The notes: generated by a model not told the origin, from the letters alone. A stretch of 64,000 nucleotides of DNA from Brumimicrobium sp964585545 (GCA_964585545.1 CAZPDT010000006.1:107436-171435), one strand, 5' to 3'. Positions 43,995 to 54,011 are shown, counted from the stretch's first letter. Program-made: numbers and translations.

Positions 43995-44025
43995 TTTGTC
44001 AAACTCATTTTTTTAAGTATATTTG
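43995..44025 (+). promoter_or_regulatory. Full-consensus Bacteroidota promoter after wbqC
   Basis: TTTG (43995-43998), exactly 19 bp, then TATATTTG (44018-44025): a perfect match to TTTG-N19-TAnnTTTG. There is no gene downstream on the plus strand before a terminator. Confidence 0.75.
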
Positions 44026-44030
44026 TAATG

Positions 44031-44099
44031 ATTTAGGTGGTTAGGTTGATTAGCGAGAGGGATATGGACGCCTGTTCATTTACCCTCTTGCGTTTTTTT
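44031..44099 (+). ncRNA. Candidate small RNA between wbqC and the sanA-like gene
   Basis: A perfect promoter is followed, about six bases later, by roughly 69 bp and then a terminator: GCGAGAGGG (44053-44061) pairs with CCCTCTTGC (44083-44091) with one G-T pair, then GTTTTTTTG. The 5' part (ATTTAGGTGGTTAGGTTGATTA) is free of open frames. The loop holds ATGGACGCCTGTTCATTTA. It is a short, independent, stable-looking transcript; no known RNA family was recognised. Confidence 0.6.
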
Positions 44100-44173
44100 G
44101 TGGCCTCTACAAATCGCAATCCATTAAGATTATCGGTAAATAAAGATCAAACAAAGTAAATTGGATGTAATTG

Positions 44174-44827
44174 TTATTGGATGGTAATTTTTTTACCCAA
44201 ATACTTGGGTTTCACATGGAATACAACATCAATAATCGCTTTTCCTCTTGCAAAGTACTCTCTAATTTGAGTTTTTATACCATAACTATCTGAAACATTC
44301 TTTGCATTAAATCCTATTGCATCAATCCCATGAGAATTGGCTAAATATATTGCCCTTTCATTATGAAATTGTTGTGATATTATGGTCAGTTGTTGCTGTC
44401 CGAACACTTCTTTGGCACGAATTACGGAATCCAAAGTTCTAAACCCTGCATAGTCGAGGATTATTTTATCCTCTGGTATCCCTCGTTTTAGAAGTGCTTT
44501 TTTTATTGCTGCCGGCTCATTGTAATACTTAGTACTGTTGTCCCCACTTACTAAAATATAATCTATCTTATTGCTTTTAAAAAGCTCTACAGCCGCATCA
44601 ATTCTATATTGGAAATAAAGATTAATACCTCCTGATGAACGATATTTTGCGGTTCCTAAGAGTAGACCAACTTTATTTTTTTTAATATTTTCTACAGTAT
44701 CATAAGTTTTTCCATCTGCTGAATTTTCAACAATGAGATCAGCAACAACGCCAAAAATAAAGGGAAGAACCAGTATAATTATTGAGGTATAGATGGCTCT
44801 TTTTTTAAGTTTTTTAGATATTTTCAA
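44174..44827 (-). CDS. SanA/YdcF-like (ElyC/DUF218) envelope protein
   Basis: 217 aa. One N-terminal span (YTSIIILVLPFIFGVVADLIV, in part) then a periplasmic DUF218 domain: VGLLLGTAKYRSSGGINLYF, IDYILVSGDNSTKYYNEP, PEDKIILDYAGFRTLDSV, IISQQFHNERAIYLANSHGI in part. This matches SanA proteins, which affect envelope permeability; the molecular role is not known. It is separate from the glycosyltransferase gene by 68 bp. Confidence 0.9.
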   Translation of the reverse strand: MKISKKLKKRAIYTSIIILVLPFIFGVVADLIVENSADGKTYDTVENIKKNKVGLLLGTAKYRSSGGINLYFQYRIDAAVELFKSNKIDYILVSGDNSTKYYNEPAAIKKALLKRGIPEDKIILDYAGFRTLDSVIRAKEVFGQQQLTIISQQFHNERAIYLANSHGIDAIGFNAKNVSDSYGIKTQIREYFARGKAIIDVVFHVKPKYLGKKITIQ

Positions 44828-44895
44828 CTTAAGTTAATTTTTAAACAAATCTGCGTCTAATATAACGATATTGATGATTAAATAACTTTCTTTAT

Positions 44896-45906
44896 TCAAC
44901 AAAAGTGAAATAAATCACCTTCAACATCACCTCCTCTTTCTATAAAAAATTCTTCAATAAATGCCTTCCCCTCTTTATTAGCAATAGCGCAGATGCATTG
45001 TGTTTGTGACCAAGGCAAATCGATTGACAAATCAGAAACCATTTGATCGTAAATGTGTTTTCCTATTTTTTCATTGTTATTGGAAATCCATTTAAAGCCA
45101 ATTCCCAAATCGAGCAAATGCTTTGCAATTTTTTTTCCTCTGTAACCTGTCCCCATAATTACTAACAGTTTATTTTCTTGACGATGAAGAAGGTTAAAAT
45201 AGTACCATTTTAAGGCGGTAAAAGTATATTCCTTATAATTTTCACTCACGCGAGAGGCTCTTAAGTCATGGTCGCGCCAATAATGTATGATTTCATTTGT
45301 TTCAACCGCTTTAAATCCCTTTGCGTACATTCGAAAAGCCAAGTCATAGTCTTCTGGATATCGATTTTCATTAAAAGCATTGATTTCATCTAAATCGTTC
45401 CGAGAAAGCATCCAACAAGGGGAAGGAATCACACATTCTTTAAATATATCTGAAAAATTAGTACCTTGTTGGGTATGTTTATTGAGCCAATTTTGATAAT
45501 TCTTAAATCCTGATTTCAATTTGCTTTCTGAAAAATATTGAATTCCACCTATTGCCACATGATTTTTACCGTGTTTCAACAATCCTGAGAGCAGCACATG
45601 AATTTTATGGGGATACATCACATCATCGGCGTCCATTCGTGTAATGTATTCACCTTTTGACAAACTATAGGCTGTTTTCAATGCATCTATAATCCCTTTT
45701 CCACGATTTGTAACAAGCCGAAACCGCACATCTTGATCAACAAACCGCTTGATTAAAGTATTCGTTTTATCAGTAGAATGATCGTCTACAAGAATAGCTT
45801 CCCAATTTATATAGGTTTGATTTTGAATAGACCGCAAACATTCTTGCACATAAGATTCTTCATTCTTGACTGGAAGTAGAATAGAAACCTTTGGATTGGT
45901 TTTCAT
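44896..45906 (-). CDS. Family 2 glycosyltransferase with C-terminal Rossmann-like domain
   Basis: 336 aa. The GT-A fold starts VSILLPVKNEESYVQECLRS, followed by AILVDDHSTDKTN and the DxD-type YITRMDADDVMYP near residues 88-100. Other landmarks are SPCWMLSRNDL and YPEDYDLAFRM. The last 90 residues begin LLVIMGTGYRGKKIAKHLLDLG, given in part (GTGYRGKKIAKHL), like a nucleotide-binding domain, an addition seen in a few family 2 enzymes. Donor and acceptor sugars are unknown; surface glycan synthesis is likely. Confidence 0.9.
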   Translation of the reverse strand: MKTNPKVSILLPVKNEESYVQECLRSIQNQTYINWEAILVDDHSTDKTNTLIKRFVDQDVRFRLVTNRGKGIIDALKTAYSLSKGEYITRMDADDVMYPHKIHVLLSGLLKHGKNHVAIGGIQYFSESKLKSGFKNYQNWLNKHTQQGTNFSDIFKECVIPSPCWMLSRNDLDEINAFNENRYPEDYDLAFRMYAKGFKAVETNEIIHYWRDHDLRASRVSENYKEYTFTALKWYYFNLLHRQENKLLVIMGTGYRGKKIAKHLLDLGIGFKWISNNNEKIGKHIYDQMVSDLSIDLPWSQTQCICAIANKEGKAFIEEFFIERGGDVEGDLFHFC

Positions 45907-45989
45907 AGCTCTTTAAATGAAAATAACATTTGCGCAAGATATAAATTAAATCGTTTGTGAATCAGTCAAAATGCACCCTCTTTTGCTTC

Positions 45990-46418
45990 TTACTTTAAAG
46001 ACTTTTTATTTTTATAAAATTGAAGCACAATAAATACCAGAATAATTGAAGAAGCCCAACTTTCAACAAGAAGAGCAGCACATAACCCTAAGTAACTATG
46101 TGCTGCCATAACAGAAATTCCATAACGTTCGATGGGAGGTTCAAGTGCATACATATAGAAAAACAAAGCTCCTATACTTAAGGTAATACCCATTCCTACT
46201 GTAATCAAGCAAGTTATAAACTTCTGCACATAATTTTCATTATTTCTAATCGCATGATGTATAGTATTTCTCAAAATAAAGAAAATAAAAATATAATTGA
46301 CCAATCTCAAATAGATGTTATCGGCCCATCCCATTATATCCAAAAAAAGAAAATAGAAACCCAAAAGCAGAAAGAGATACAACCCATTTCTTAATATATA
46401 AGCTCGTCTTTGCATCAT
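45990..46418 (-). CDS. Four-span membrane protein of unknown function
   Basis: 142 aa, nearly all hydrophobic, with about four membrane helices (LYLFLLLGFYFLFLDIM; YLRLVNYIFIFFILRNT; VGMGITLSIGALFFYMYAL; LCAALLVESWASSIILVFIVL in part). A short basic end follows. A similar protein family could not be named. It sits between the glycosyltransferase and the PorP/SprF-like gene on the same strand. Confidence 0.65.
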   Translation of the reverse strand: MMQRRAYILRNGLYLFLLLGFYFLFLDIMGWADNIYLRLVNYIFIFFILRNTIHHAIRNNENYVQKFITCLITVGMGITLSIGALFFYMYALEPPIERYGISVMAAHSYLGLCAALLVESWASSIILVFIVLQFYKNKKSLK

Positions 46419-46741
46419 TTCAAATTTAAATTAAGGTTATATATAACTTGATAATTAATGCTGTATCTATTTGACCCTAGAAGTCAATACAATGTGAAAC
46501 TGTCAGAAAAATTACATTGCGTCTCCTCTTTTCTTTTGGCAACTGCAGTAGATCATTTTTCACTTTAATTCAAGACCACCTGTTGTGCTTGATTTACCGA
46601 ATAATCATCGAAAACAACCTCTCGTTTGAATGCCAGATCTATTGTATAAAGTACTACAAGTCCAACTATGAAGATCGTAAACGAAATCAATATTTTATTT
46701 TTGAACTCAAACTGATATGTCGAATTTATAGACGAATAGCC
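46419..46741 (-). other. Gene-free stretch with an open frame continuing past the PorP stop
   Basis: About 320 bp downstream of PorP/SprF. From the stop TAA 46742-46744 the same frame stays open to TAA 46565-46567 (58 codons): NSTYQFEFKNKILISFTIF, a hydrophobic helix and KREVVFDDYSVNQAQQVVLN. No ATG lies in the frame. It may be a separate small membrane protein, a lost extension or chance. Confidence 0.4.
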
Positions 46742-47785
46742 TTAGAAGTAAGCCTTTGTTCCTGCTGTGCTTAAATCTGGAACTAACCATCTGAGCGCTA
46801 TTTCAAACCCTCCTTTAGAGTGAGAAACATCAAGTAAAGAACTAAACAAGTTGAAATCGTAAGCAAATCCTAATCCGATTCCATTCCATTCTACAATGGC
46901 TTTAGCAATTAAAGCATCTTGATTTCTGTAAAAAATCCCCAAACCAACTGTTGTTTGCTTAACAAAGCTGGTAATTTGAGATTGACCCTTAATTATGTAT
47001 TTTCCGTACAGTCCCATAAAAATCTCTCTTGCGTTTCCTTGTTGTTGGAAATAAACACCTGGTTCAACAATTATATGTGTATTTTTAATTCCAAAAGAGG
47101 CATTAACGAACCCTGAAAACCGCATATACATTTGTTCACTTGAATGGTTTAGAAATGAAAAATCAGGTTGGTTCAAATGGTATGCAGCAAACCCTACATT
47201 AATTCGTTTGTTGTCATTTGAGGCAATACGAGAATCATCTGTATGATAAGAATACACCAATCCTGCTCCCATGTCAAAGGCTTTAAAAGAAGAAGCATTA
47301 AAATTTTCTCCAGTTGGTAAAGTTGGGTCATAATCCATACCATTGTACTGATTGGCCCATCTGCTTGAAGAAGGATCAATGGTACGCTGTCCATACCCAC
47401 CATAAATTCCAGCTCCCAAAGAGTTGTTTCTGTTCAAGTTAATATGGGTTGCAAAATGAACATTGGCATGATTGGTTCCAATCTGAGCATCACCTGCACG
47501 ATCATTAAAAAAGTCCACTCCTACCGCAAATAAAGCTGTTTTATTCTCCTTATTCTTACCGTTCAATCGCATATCAAAAGAAGCGCCAAAAGTTTGAAAA
47601 GGCTCAGCAACACTGTTCCATTGTGACCTGTAGTTCAAACTTGCCTCCAAATCATAATTTGCTCCTGCAAGTGCTGGATTCAATGTTAATGGGGAAAATT
47701 CCATGTGCGAAAAATGGATATCCTGTGCTTTAAGTCCAAATGACACAATACATAATAACCCTATTCCTAAAATTATTCGTTTCAT
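46742..47785 (-). CDS. PorP/SprF family outer-membrane protein (T9SS partner)
   Basis: 347 aa from ATG 47783-47785; the frame from 47848 adds unlikely residues before the signal peptide (MKRIILGIGLLCIVSFGLKA). Family marks are QDIHFSHMEFSPLTLNPALAG at the start (in part), YRSQWNSVAEPFQTFGASFD, FNDRAGDAQIGTN, and the C-terminal ISLRWLVPDL-like end. PorP/SprF proteins are beta-barrel partners of T9SS substrates with type B domains. It lies downstream of the four giant type B protein genes and the SpoIIE-type phosphatase, all on one strand. Confidence 0.9.
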   Translation of the reverse strand: MKRIILGIGLLCIVSFGLKAQDIHFSHMEFSPLTLNPALAGANYDLEASLNYRSQWNSVAEPFQTFGASFDMRLNGKNKENKTALFAVGVDFFNDRAGDAQIGTNHANVHFATHINLNRNNSLGAGIYGGYGQRTIDPSSSRWANQYNGMDYDPTLPTGENFNASSFKAFDMGAGLVYSYHTDDSRIASNDNKRINVGFAAYHLNQPDFSFLNHSSEQMYMRFSGFVNASFGIKNTHIIVEPGVYFQQQGNAREIFMGLYGKYIIKGQSQITSFVKQTTVGLGIFYRNQDALIAKAIVEWNGIGLGFAYDFNLFSSLLDVSHSKGGFEIALRWLVPDLSTAGTKAYF

Positions 47786-48051
47786 AACTTGACTGTTTTT
47801 ATATTTATTAATTTTTCTATACATTAGTATAACTAAATAATTACCCACCTAAAAAGTGTACAATTTAGCATTATGTTTCATACTAAAATTGAACAAATAT
47901 GTATTGGAAAAATAGACTTCTCACAATAGCAATGTTTATTATCTGTTTAGTTTCTTAACAAACTTAATATAAAATTTCATTTCTCTGCCTATTTTTTTCT
48001 TTTTTTTTGCACTTTACATTTCAAGAAAGCATCAAATAAGGCAATCTGGTA

Positions 48052-50067
48052 TTACTTTAATCGGACTCCCATCACACAAACATCATCTAATTGTTCTAAG
48101 GTTCCCTTCCACTCATTAAAGTATTCATCAGTAAACTCATACTGTTTATCCATAGGTTCATGACGCACTGAAAGAATCCATTTTTTAAAATTCTTAATTT
48201 TTAATTTCTTGCCATCTTCACCTCCAAATTGATCTGCAAATCCGTCGGTAAACATATATATAATATCATTCTTATGAAGTTGAAAAGTGTGACTTTTAAA
48301 AGCTTTATTGTGGATGTATTTTCCTATAGGTTGTTTATCCCCTTTTTTTTCAATTAATTGATCATCTCGTATTATCCATAATGGATTATTTGCTCCAGAC
48401 CAGCGCAATTTTTTCGTTTTGAAATTAATAACGCAAAGTGAGATATCCATTCCATCATTAATCCCTTCATCTGATTTATGAAACTGTTCAATAACGATAT
48501 CTCTCACTCTATCTAAAATTTTACCAGGTTCTTTCTCTCCCTTTTCAAGTATAATTTTGTTAAGTGCATTAGCACACACCACAGAAACCATTGCCCCCGG
48601 CACTCCATGACCAGTACAATCAGCTACAGCACAGAAAGTCAAATCATCTACTTGCTCCAGCCAATAAAAATCTCCAGCTACAATATCTTTCGGTCGATAA
48701 AAAACAAAGGAAGCGGGTAGATATTTTTCAAGTCTTTCTCTGGTGGGTATTATTGTATTTTGAATGCGTTTGGCATAATTAATTGAGTCTGTAATTTCTT
48801 TATTCTTTAATTCTAAGGCAATGTGTTGTTCTTCAATAATAGATTTTGCTTTCTTTGTTACTCGAAATTTATAAATAAAGTAAATACTGTTTATTATCAA
48901 TATAACACCAACAAAACTAAAAAACCACATCCTTCTATTGGCCGCTTTTACTTCACTGCTCCGTTCTAGCTTTTCCTGTTTAAGTTGCAATTTCACATTT
49001 GCAAGATTTAATGAGTCTCTTTCGTTTTGAAATCGATTTTCCAATTCCTCTATACGCTTAATATTTTCCTTTTTACGAATAGAGTCATTTACAGTCTGAT
49101 CTTTTACATTATATATATAAGCGGATTTATATTCACCAAGTTTACCTTTAATTGTCGCATAAGCTTTATATCCATAAGCCAAATCAGTATAGCTGTTTAA
49201 ATCCTCCCAAATATCAATAGCAATACGTGTGCTCTTATCGGCCTTTTTCCATTGTTCTTCCTTAGAATAGAGCTCCCCTTCTAAAAAGTTAGACCAGGCA
49301 ATCCCCAGTTTGTAATCTATTTCAAGGTTTATTTTTTTTCCTTTAGCCACATAATAAAATGCACTATCCATTTGATTCAAATCAGCCTTTAATTGAGCAA
49401 AATTATTAAATATCAAGGCTTGGAATAACTGATTTTGTCTTCCTTCCAATCGCTGTGTATAGCGAAGTGATAAACTATAAAGAGAATCCGTATTTTTATA
49501 GTTTTTTGCTTTGTAGTTAATAGTTGCCAACGCTATTAAAGACCTAATTTTTGCTTCAGATACTACACCTTTAGGAAAATAATCAGCATTTTTTATAAAA
49601 TATTTATTAGCAAGAGTCATGTCTCCTTGATAATAGTTTATTCTTCCTAAGAAATAATATATATCGGCTATCCTTATAGAGTCATCGTTAGCTCCTGCTA
49701 ATTTTAAGCCTTTACCAAGATACTGCAATCCTTTCTTTACAGAATTAATTTTTGCATACTGTATTCCAATCCTTTTATACAATGTTATTTTTAAGGTATC
49801 TGGTGTTGATGTTTTTATAAGTAACATTACGTCTCTCACTAATTCATCTAATTCCGTCTTTGAATTTTTCACTCTCCCTAAAACATCAATATACGCTTTT
49901 ATTGAATCAATGTATGTATGTGATTCTTGTAAATTGGCTTGTAATAAACTATCATTACTACTAGTTGAATTTTGACTGTAAGAAGTGAAACCGATGCATA
50001 CGAAAACAATAAATATAAAGATGCGTAAAAGATTATTTATTTTCAATTGTACGAGAAAGGAATTCAT
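48052..50067 (-). CDS. TPR and transmembrane SpoIIE-type PP2C phosphatase
   Basis: 671 aa. N-terminal signal or anchor (IFIFIVFVCIGFTSYSQ), then about 50-350 TPR-like helical repeats (YFLGRINYYQGDMTLANKYF), a membrane span near 378-398 (WFFSFVGVILIINSIYFIY) and the C-terminal SpoIIE/PP2C domain (about 445-668) with VAGDFYWLEQVDD, VADCTGHGVPGAMVSVV and GINDGMDISLCVINF. The metal-binding Asp residues sit in those words. It may dephosphorylate a STAS protein or similar partner. It is 92 bp from the last giant gene. Confidence 0.9.
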   Translation of the reverse strand: MNSFLVQLKINNLLRIFIFIVFVCIGFTSYSQNSTSSNDSLLQANLQESHTYIDSIKAYIDVLGRVKNSKTELDELVRDVMLLIKTSTPDTLKITLYKRIGIQYAKINSVKKGLQYLGKGLKLAGANDDSIRIADIYYFLGRINYYQGDMTLANKYFIKNADYFPKGVVSEAKIRSLIALATINYKAKNYKNTDSLYSLSLRYTQRLEGRQNQLFQALIFNNFAQLKADLNQMDSAFYYVAKGKKINLEIDYKLGIAWSNFLEGELYSKEEQWKKADKSTRIAIDIWEDLNSYTDLAYGYKAYATIKGKLGEYKSAYIYNVKDQTVNDSIRKKENIKRIEELENRFQNERDSLNLANVKLQLKQEKLERSSEVKAANRRMWFFSFVGVILIINSIYFIYKFRVTKKAKSIIEEQHIALELKNKEITDSINYAKRIQNTIIPTRERLEKYLPASFVFYRPKDIVAGDFYWLEQVDDLTFCAVADCTGHGVPGAMVSVVCANALNKIILEKGEKEPGKILDRVRDIVIEQFHKSDEGINDGMDISLCVINFKTKKLRWSGANNPLWIIRDDQLIEKKGDKQPIGKYIHNKAFKSHTFQLHKNDIIYMFTDGFADQFGGEDGKKLKIKNFKKWILSVRHEPMDKQYEFTDEYFNEWKGTLEQLDDVCVMGVRLK

Positions 50068-50159
50068 GCTACGATTAAAAAGATAGGGTTATTTAATTTT
50101 TAAAAGATCAAAACTATAAATATTATCGAACTAATATCAAAATACATTAAAAATCTTAT

Positions 50160-53100
50160 TTACCTTATCACATTAATATTTCCAGATTCCTCTATTTCCT
50201 CACCATTATCAAGTGTTGCCTTGAGTTTGTAAACATAAACACCTGTTTGAACCAACTTCCCTCTAAACATTCCGTCCCAGCATTTGGTAAAGTCAGCGGT
50301 TTGGAAAACCACTTCTCCCCAACGGTTGAAAATAGTAAAGTCTAATGTCGCAATACAATCACCCATTACGCATTGTAAATCGTTCATTCCGTCTCCATTT
50401 GGGGAGAAACTTGTGGGAATGTAAATCTTTGCACAAGGTGAGGTGATTGTTATGGTAATACTGTCCATTGCAGAACAACCATTCTCGTCAATCACCTGAA
50501 CATAATACGTTGTTGTTTCTTTTGGCGAAGCAACTGGATCTGTACAGTCTGAACAACTTAAACCTTCTTCTGGTGACCATAATATTGAATCAACAGTTAT
50601 TCCAGGTTCTATCTCTAAATGCACGTCAATGCTTTCACCTTGTTTAATAGAAATGTTTTCGGGAATAATATTTAAAGCAAATGAGCCTGCCGCTCCAACA
50701 GTATAGCTGCCTGTCTGAGTACAACCATTGCCATCAGTTACTGTAACATCATAATTTCCAGCGGATAATCCCGTAGCACTTGCCGAAGTACTCACATTGG
50801 GCAACCATGCATAAGTATAGTTTCCATCTCCTCCTGTTGTTTGTAAACTTATAGAACCATTATCTAGTCCACAATCTGTATTGGTAATGGTTTCTGTTAT
50901 AGCGATTGTGGCTGGCTCGTTAATGGTAAATTGTACCGTATCTGAACATCCTGCACCATCGGTCACTGTTACTGTATAATCTCCAGCAGATAAATTAGTG
51001 CCATTTTCTGATGTAGACACATTGGGCGTCCAACCGAAAGTATAAGGAGAAGTTCCCCCTGTTGCACTGACTTCAGCGCTTCCATCATCGGCTCCATTAC
51101 AAACCACATCTTGACTGTTGTCTAAGGTTAAACTCGGCGCATTCATTTGGTTAATGCTAATTGTTCCATTCGTTTCGCAATCATTATTATCTTTTACGAC
51201 AACATCATAGTTTCCTGCACCAAGTCCTGTAAATGAACCACTACTTTGGAAGGTCGTTCCATTATCAATACTGTACTGTAACGTTCCTGTTCCTCCACTT
51301 GCTGTAATGGTGATTGTTCCATCGTCGGATGTACAAGAAGTTTCAGTAGCAACGATATTATCAATTGTTGGAGCGCCAGCATTACTTAAACTAACTGTTT
51401 GAGTTGCTTCACAACCATTGTCGTCTCGCACTACAATTTGATAATTGCCAGAAGCCAAACCAGTAAATGTATTGCTTGTACTGAAATTGGCTCCATTATC
51501 GATACTGTAAAGGGTTGTAGAAGTTGCTCCTGAAGCAGTAATTGTAATATCTCCATCGCTATTCCCACAAGTAGGATCCGTAGAATCAACAGTAAATGAA
51601 AGGGGGGAATTAATTGTAATTGTAACATCATCATTACTGGAACACCCATTGTTTGTTACAGTTAGGGTATAAGTTCCTGCATCGCTACTGGATGTGTTTG
51701 GTACTGTTGGGTTTTGATTGCTACTCGTAAATCCATTAGGACCAGTCCATGAGTAGGTTGCTCCCGAAACTCCACCTGCTGTCAATTCGATGTCATCACC
51801 CTCACATATCGTAGTATTTGTGGCGCTTGCGGTTGCTGAGGGATTGGGGTTAACAACAACTGTAACGTCATCATCATTAGAACAGCCGTTATCTGTTACA
51901 GTTAATGAATAAGTCCCTGCATCACTACTTGTTGCGCTTGATATCGTCGGATTCTGGCTACTGCTTGCATATCCATTAGGGCCAGTCCATGAGTAGGTTG
52001 CTCCCAAATTAAGGCTTGTGCCTGAAAGTTGAATATCATCTCCTTCACAAATAGGGTTATTATAAGAAGCGGAGGCAGTGGGAAGAGCGGTCACAATAAC
52101 GCTAACGTCATCATCGCTAGAACATCCATTATTTGTCACCGTCAACGTATAAGTCCCTGCATCGCTGGCGGCAGAATTTGTAATGGTTGGATTTTGGACA
52201 CTGCTCGAAAATCCACCAGGTCCCGACCATGAATAAGTTGCCCCCAAGACATTACTTGCGGTTAATTGAATATTTTCTCCTACACAAATAGGACTGTTTG
52301 AAGAGGCATTGGCTGTAGGGCTTGGATCAATTGTAACCATAACTGTATCCTTGGCTTGTATACAACCGCTACTACTTACTGCCGTCACAATATACATACC
52401 AGAATTGAGTGTGCTTACATTAAGAATAGTTGGATTTTGTTGTGATGAAGAGAAACTGTTTGGTCCAGTCCAACTATAGCTATCACCTCCATTATCTGCA
52501 TACAGTTCTAAATCTTCGTTTTCACAAATAGGATCATTATAGGAAGCATTAATATCAAAGTTATCCTTATTTAATTTTAAAACAAATCCATTAGATGAAC
52601 CTCCTTCAGCAATCATGGTAGTGCTGCTGCTTGTAGGATCAAAATCAACTTCGTGACTAAATCGTCCTGTTGTATATATACCTCCACAATCATCAACAGC
52701 CACAGAATTCCCAAGGACATCGGCACCATTAGAAGTCGCAGGACCTATTCGTTGTGCACCAAGGAAATTACCAGACTGATCCAGTTGACACAAATACATG
52801 TCTCGATAAAAAGCGCTAAAAGAGTAACCACCAAATGTTCCAGTACCCGCAAACTGTCCAGAACAATATATTGTACCTGAATTATCGACAGCAACCGATT
52901 TTCCAAAATTTCCGACACCATCCCCTCCCATTCGTTTGGCCCATATAAAATTACCTGAATTATCCAATTTTGTAATATAGCTACAATTATCAGTGGGACT
53001 AGGATTAAAGGAATTGAGGGTAATACTTCCAAATGTTGCTTGTTCATAAAACCTTCCTGTGATAAATATATGATTATTGTATGAAGCAATTGAAATCGCA

Positions 53101-54011
53101 TCAACATTTTGGGTACATCCAATTTTTGTCGCCCACTGAAAATTCCCTGCATTATTTAATTTAACTATAAATGCGTCGGTGTAGGCAGTAGATGCAATAT
53201 TATGTGTACCAGAACCTGGGTCGAAATCAACTGTTCCCTCAAACCTACCAATGGTATAAACATTTCCCGATTGGTCGATGGCTAAACTTGTTCCCCATGT
53301 ATTTAAAGCAGCGCCTCCCATATTTTTTGCCCAAATAAAATTACCATTTGCAGGATCCATTTTTGCAACAAAAACATCATCATAACCAACCGCTGTAAGT
53401 GAAATACTTCCAAATGAAGTTGTATGACTAAAATGTCCTGTAACAAAAATATTTCCGCTAGGTCCAACTGCTATCGTCCTATCACCAGCCAAAAAACTAT
53501 TTCCTTCTGCAATACTCTTAGCCCATAGAAAATTTCCCGCAGGATCAATCTTACAAATGTATGCGTTTCGATTATAGACATGGTTAAATGTAAAGCTTCC
53601 AAAATGTGAAAGACCACTACTAAACACCCCTGAAATATAGACATTGTTACTATTATCTACTGCAACAGATATTCCTCTATCTTGACTTTCACTACCCATG
53701 TTTTTTGCCCATAAGAAGTTACCCAATCCATCTAACTTTACTAAGAAAATATCATCTCCTGCGGAGGCATAAGTAGGATTATAAGACGTTATAATACTGT
53801 CTCCAATTCCAGGATTAAAATCAACCAATAGGTTAAATGTTCCTGTAACATATACATTCCCTAAATTGTCAAGTGCTATAGATGCACCAACTGAATTGGC
53901 CATTGACTGCATCCCCCTAAATTTTTTTGACCAATCAAAATTAATCTGCGAAAATCCAATAAATGGGTAAATAGCTAATAATAATATGAGTATAAGTTTA
54001 TTCTTTTTCAT
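50160..54011 (-). CDS. Giant secreted protein: SBBP repeats, Ig-like and SprB repeats, type B domain
   Basis: 1283 aa. Signal peptide (MKKNKLILILLLAIYPFIGFSQ). Residues 25-510 hold SBBP-type propeller repeats (GNVYVTGTFN, NVYISGVFSSG). Four Ig-like repeats follow (PICEGDDIELTAGGVSGATYSW-type, in part). Four SprB-like repeats end near 1160 (SCTSDDGTITITASGG, VVCNGADDGSAEVSATGG). The type B domain (about 1195-1283) has IPTSFSPNGDGMNDLQCV and FNRWGEVVFQTADF. A likely T9SS-exported, filament- or adhesin-like surface protein. Parts of it are shared almost exactly with neighbours. Confidence 0.88.
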   Translation of the reverse strand: MKKNKLILILLLAIYPFIGFSQINFDWSKKFRGMQSMANSVGASIALDNLGNVYVTGTFNLLVDFNPGIGDSIITSYNPTYASAGDDIFLVKLDGLGNFLWAKNMGSESQDRGISVAVDNSNNVYISGVFSSGLSHFGSFTFNHVYNRNAYICKIDPAGNFLWAKSIAEGNSFLAGDRTIAVGPSGNIFVTGHFSHTTSFGSISLTAVGYDDVFVAKMDPANGNFIWAKNMGGAALNTWGTSLAIDQSGNVYTIGRFEGTVDFDPGSGTHNIASTAYTDAFIVKLNNAGNFQWATKIGCTQNVDAISIASYNNHIFITGRFYEQATFGSITLNSFNPSPTDNCSYITKLDNSGNFIWAKRMGGDGVGNFGKSVAVDNSGTIYCSGQFAGTGTFGGYSFSAFYRDMYLCQLDQSGNFLGAQRIGPATSNGADVLGNSVAVDDCGGIYTTGRFSHEVDFDPTSSSTTMIAEGGSSNGFVLKLNKDNFDINASYNDPICENEDLELYADNGGDSYSWTGPNSFSSSQQNPTILNVSTLNSGMYIVTAVSSSGCIQAKDTVMVTIDPSPTANASSNSPICVGENIQLTASNVLGATYSWSGPGGFSSSVQNPTITNSAASDAGTYTLTVTNNGCSSDDDVSVIVTALPTASASYNNPICEGDDIQLSGTSLNLGATYSWTGPNGYASSSQNPTISSATSSDAGTYSLTVTDNGCSNDDDVTVVVNPNPSATASATNTTICEGDDIELTAGGVSGATYSWTGPNGFTSSNQNPTVPNTSSSDAGTYTLTVTNNGCSSNDDVTITINSPLSFTVDSTDPTCGNSDGDITITASGATSTTLYSIDNGANFSTSNTFTGLASGNYQIVVRDDNGCEATQTVSLSNAGAPTIDNIVATETSCTSDDGTITITASGGTGTLQYSIDNGTTFQSSGSFTGLGAGNYDVVVKDNNDCETNGTISINQMNAPSLTLDNSQDVVCNGADDGSAEVSATGGTSPYTFGWTPNVSTSENGTNLSAGDYTVTVTDGAGCSDTVQFTINEPATIAITETITNTDCGLDNGSISLQTTGGDGNYTYAWLPNVSTSASATGLSAGNYDVTVTDGNGCTQTGSYTVGAAGSFALNIIPENISIKQGESIDVHLEIEPGITVDSILWSPEEGLSCSDCTDPVASPKETTTYYVQVIDENGCSAMDSITITITSPCAKIYIPTSFSPNGDGMNDLQCVMGDCIATLDFTIFNRWGEVVFQTADFTKCWDGMFRGKLVQTGVYVYKLKATLDNGEEIEESGNINVIR
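51163..51275. repeat. SprB-repeat segment shared with 55199-55311
   Basis: 113 bp with two substitutions (offset 4,036) encode the VVVKDNNDCETNG-type repeat in both giant genes. Flanks are less similar, which points to recent exchange. Confidence 0.85.

Noticed and set aside
46517..46774. An 85-codon plus-strand frame opposite PorP/SprF.
   Set aside because: It crosses the end of the PorP gene and its product is Cys/Ser-rich noise without a recognisable domain.
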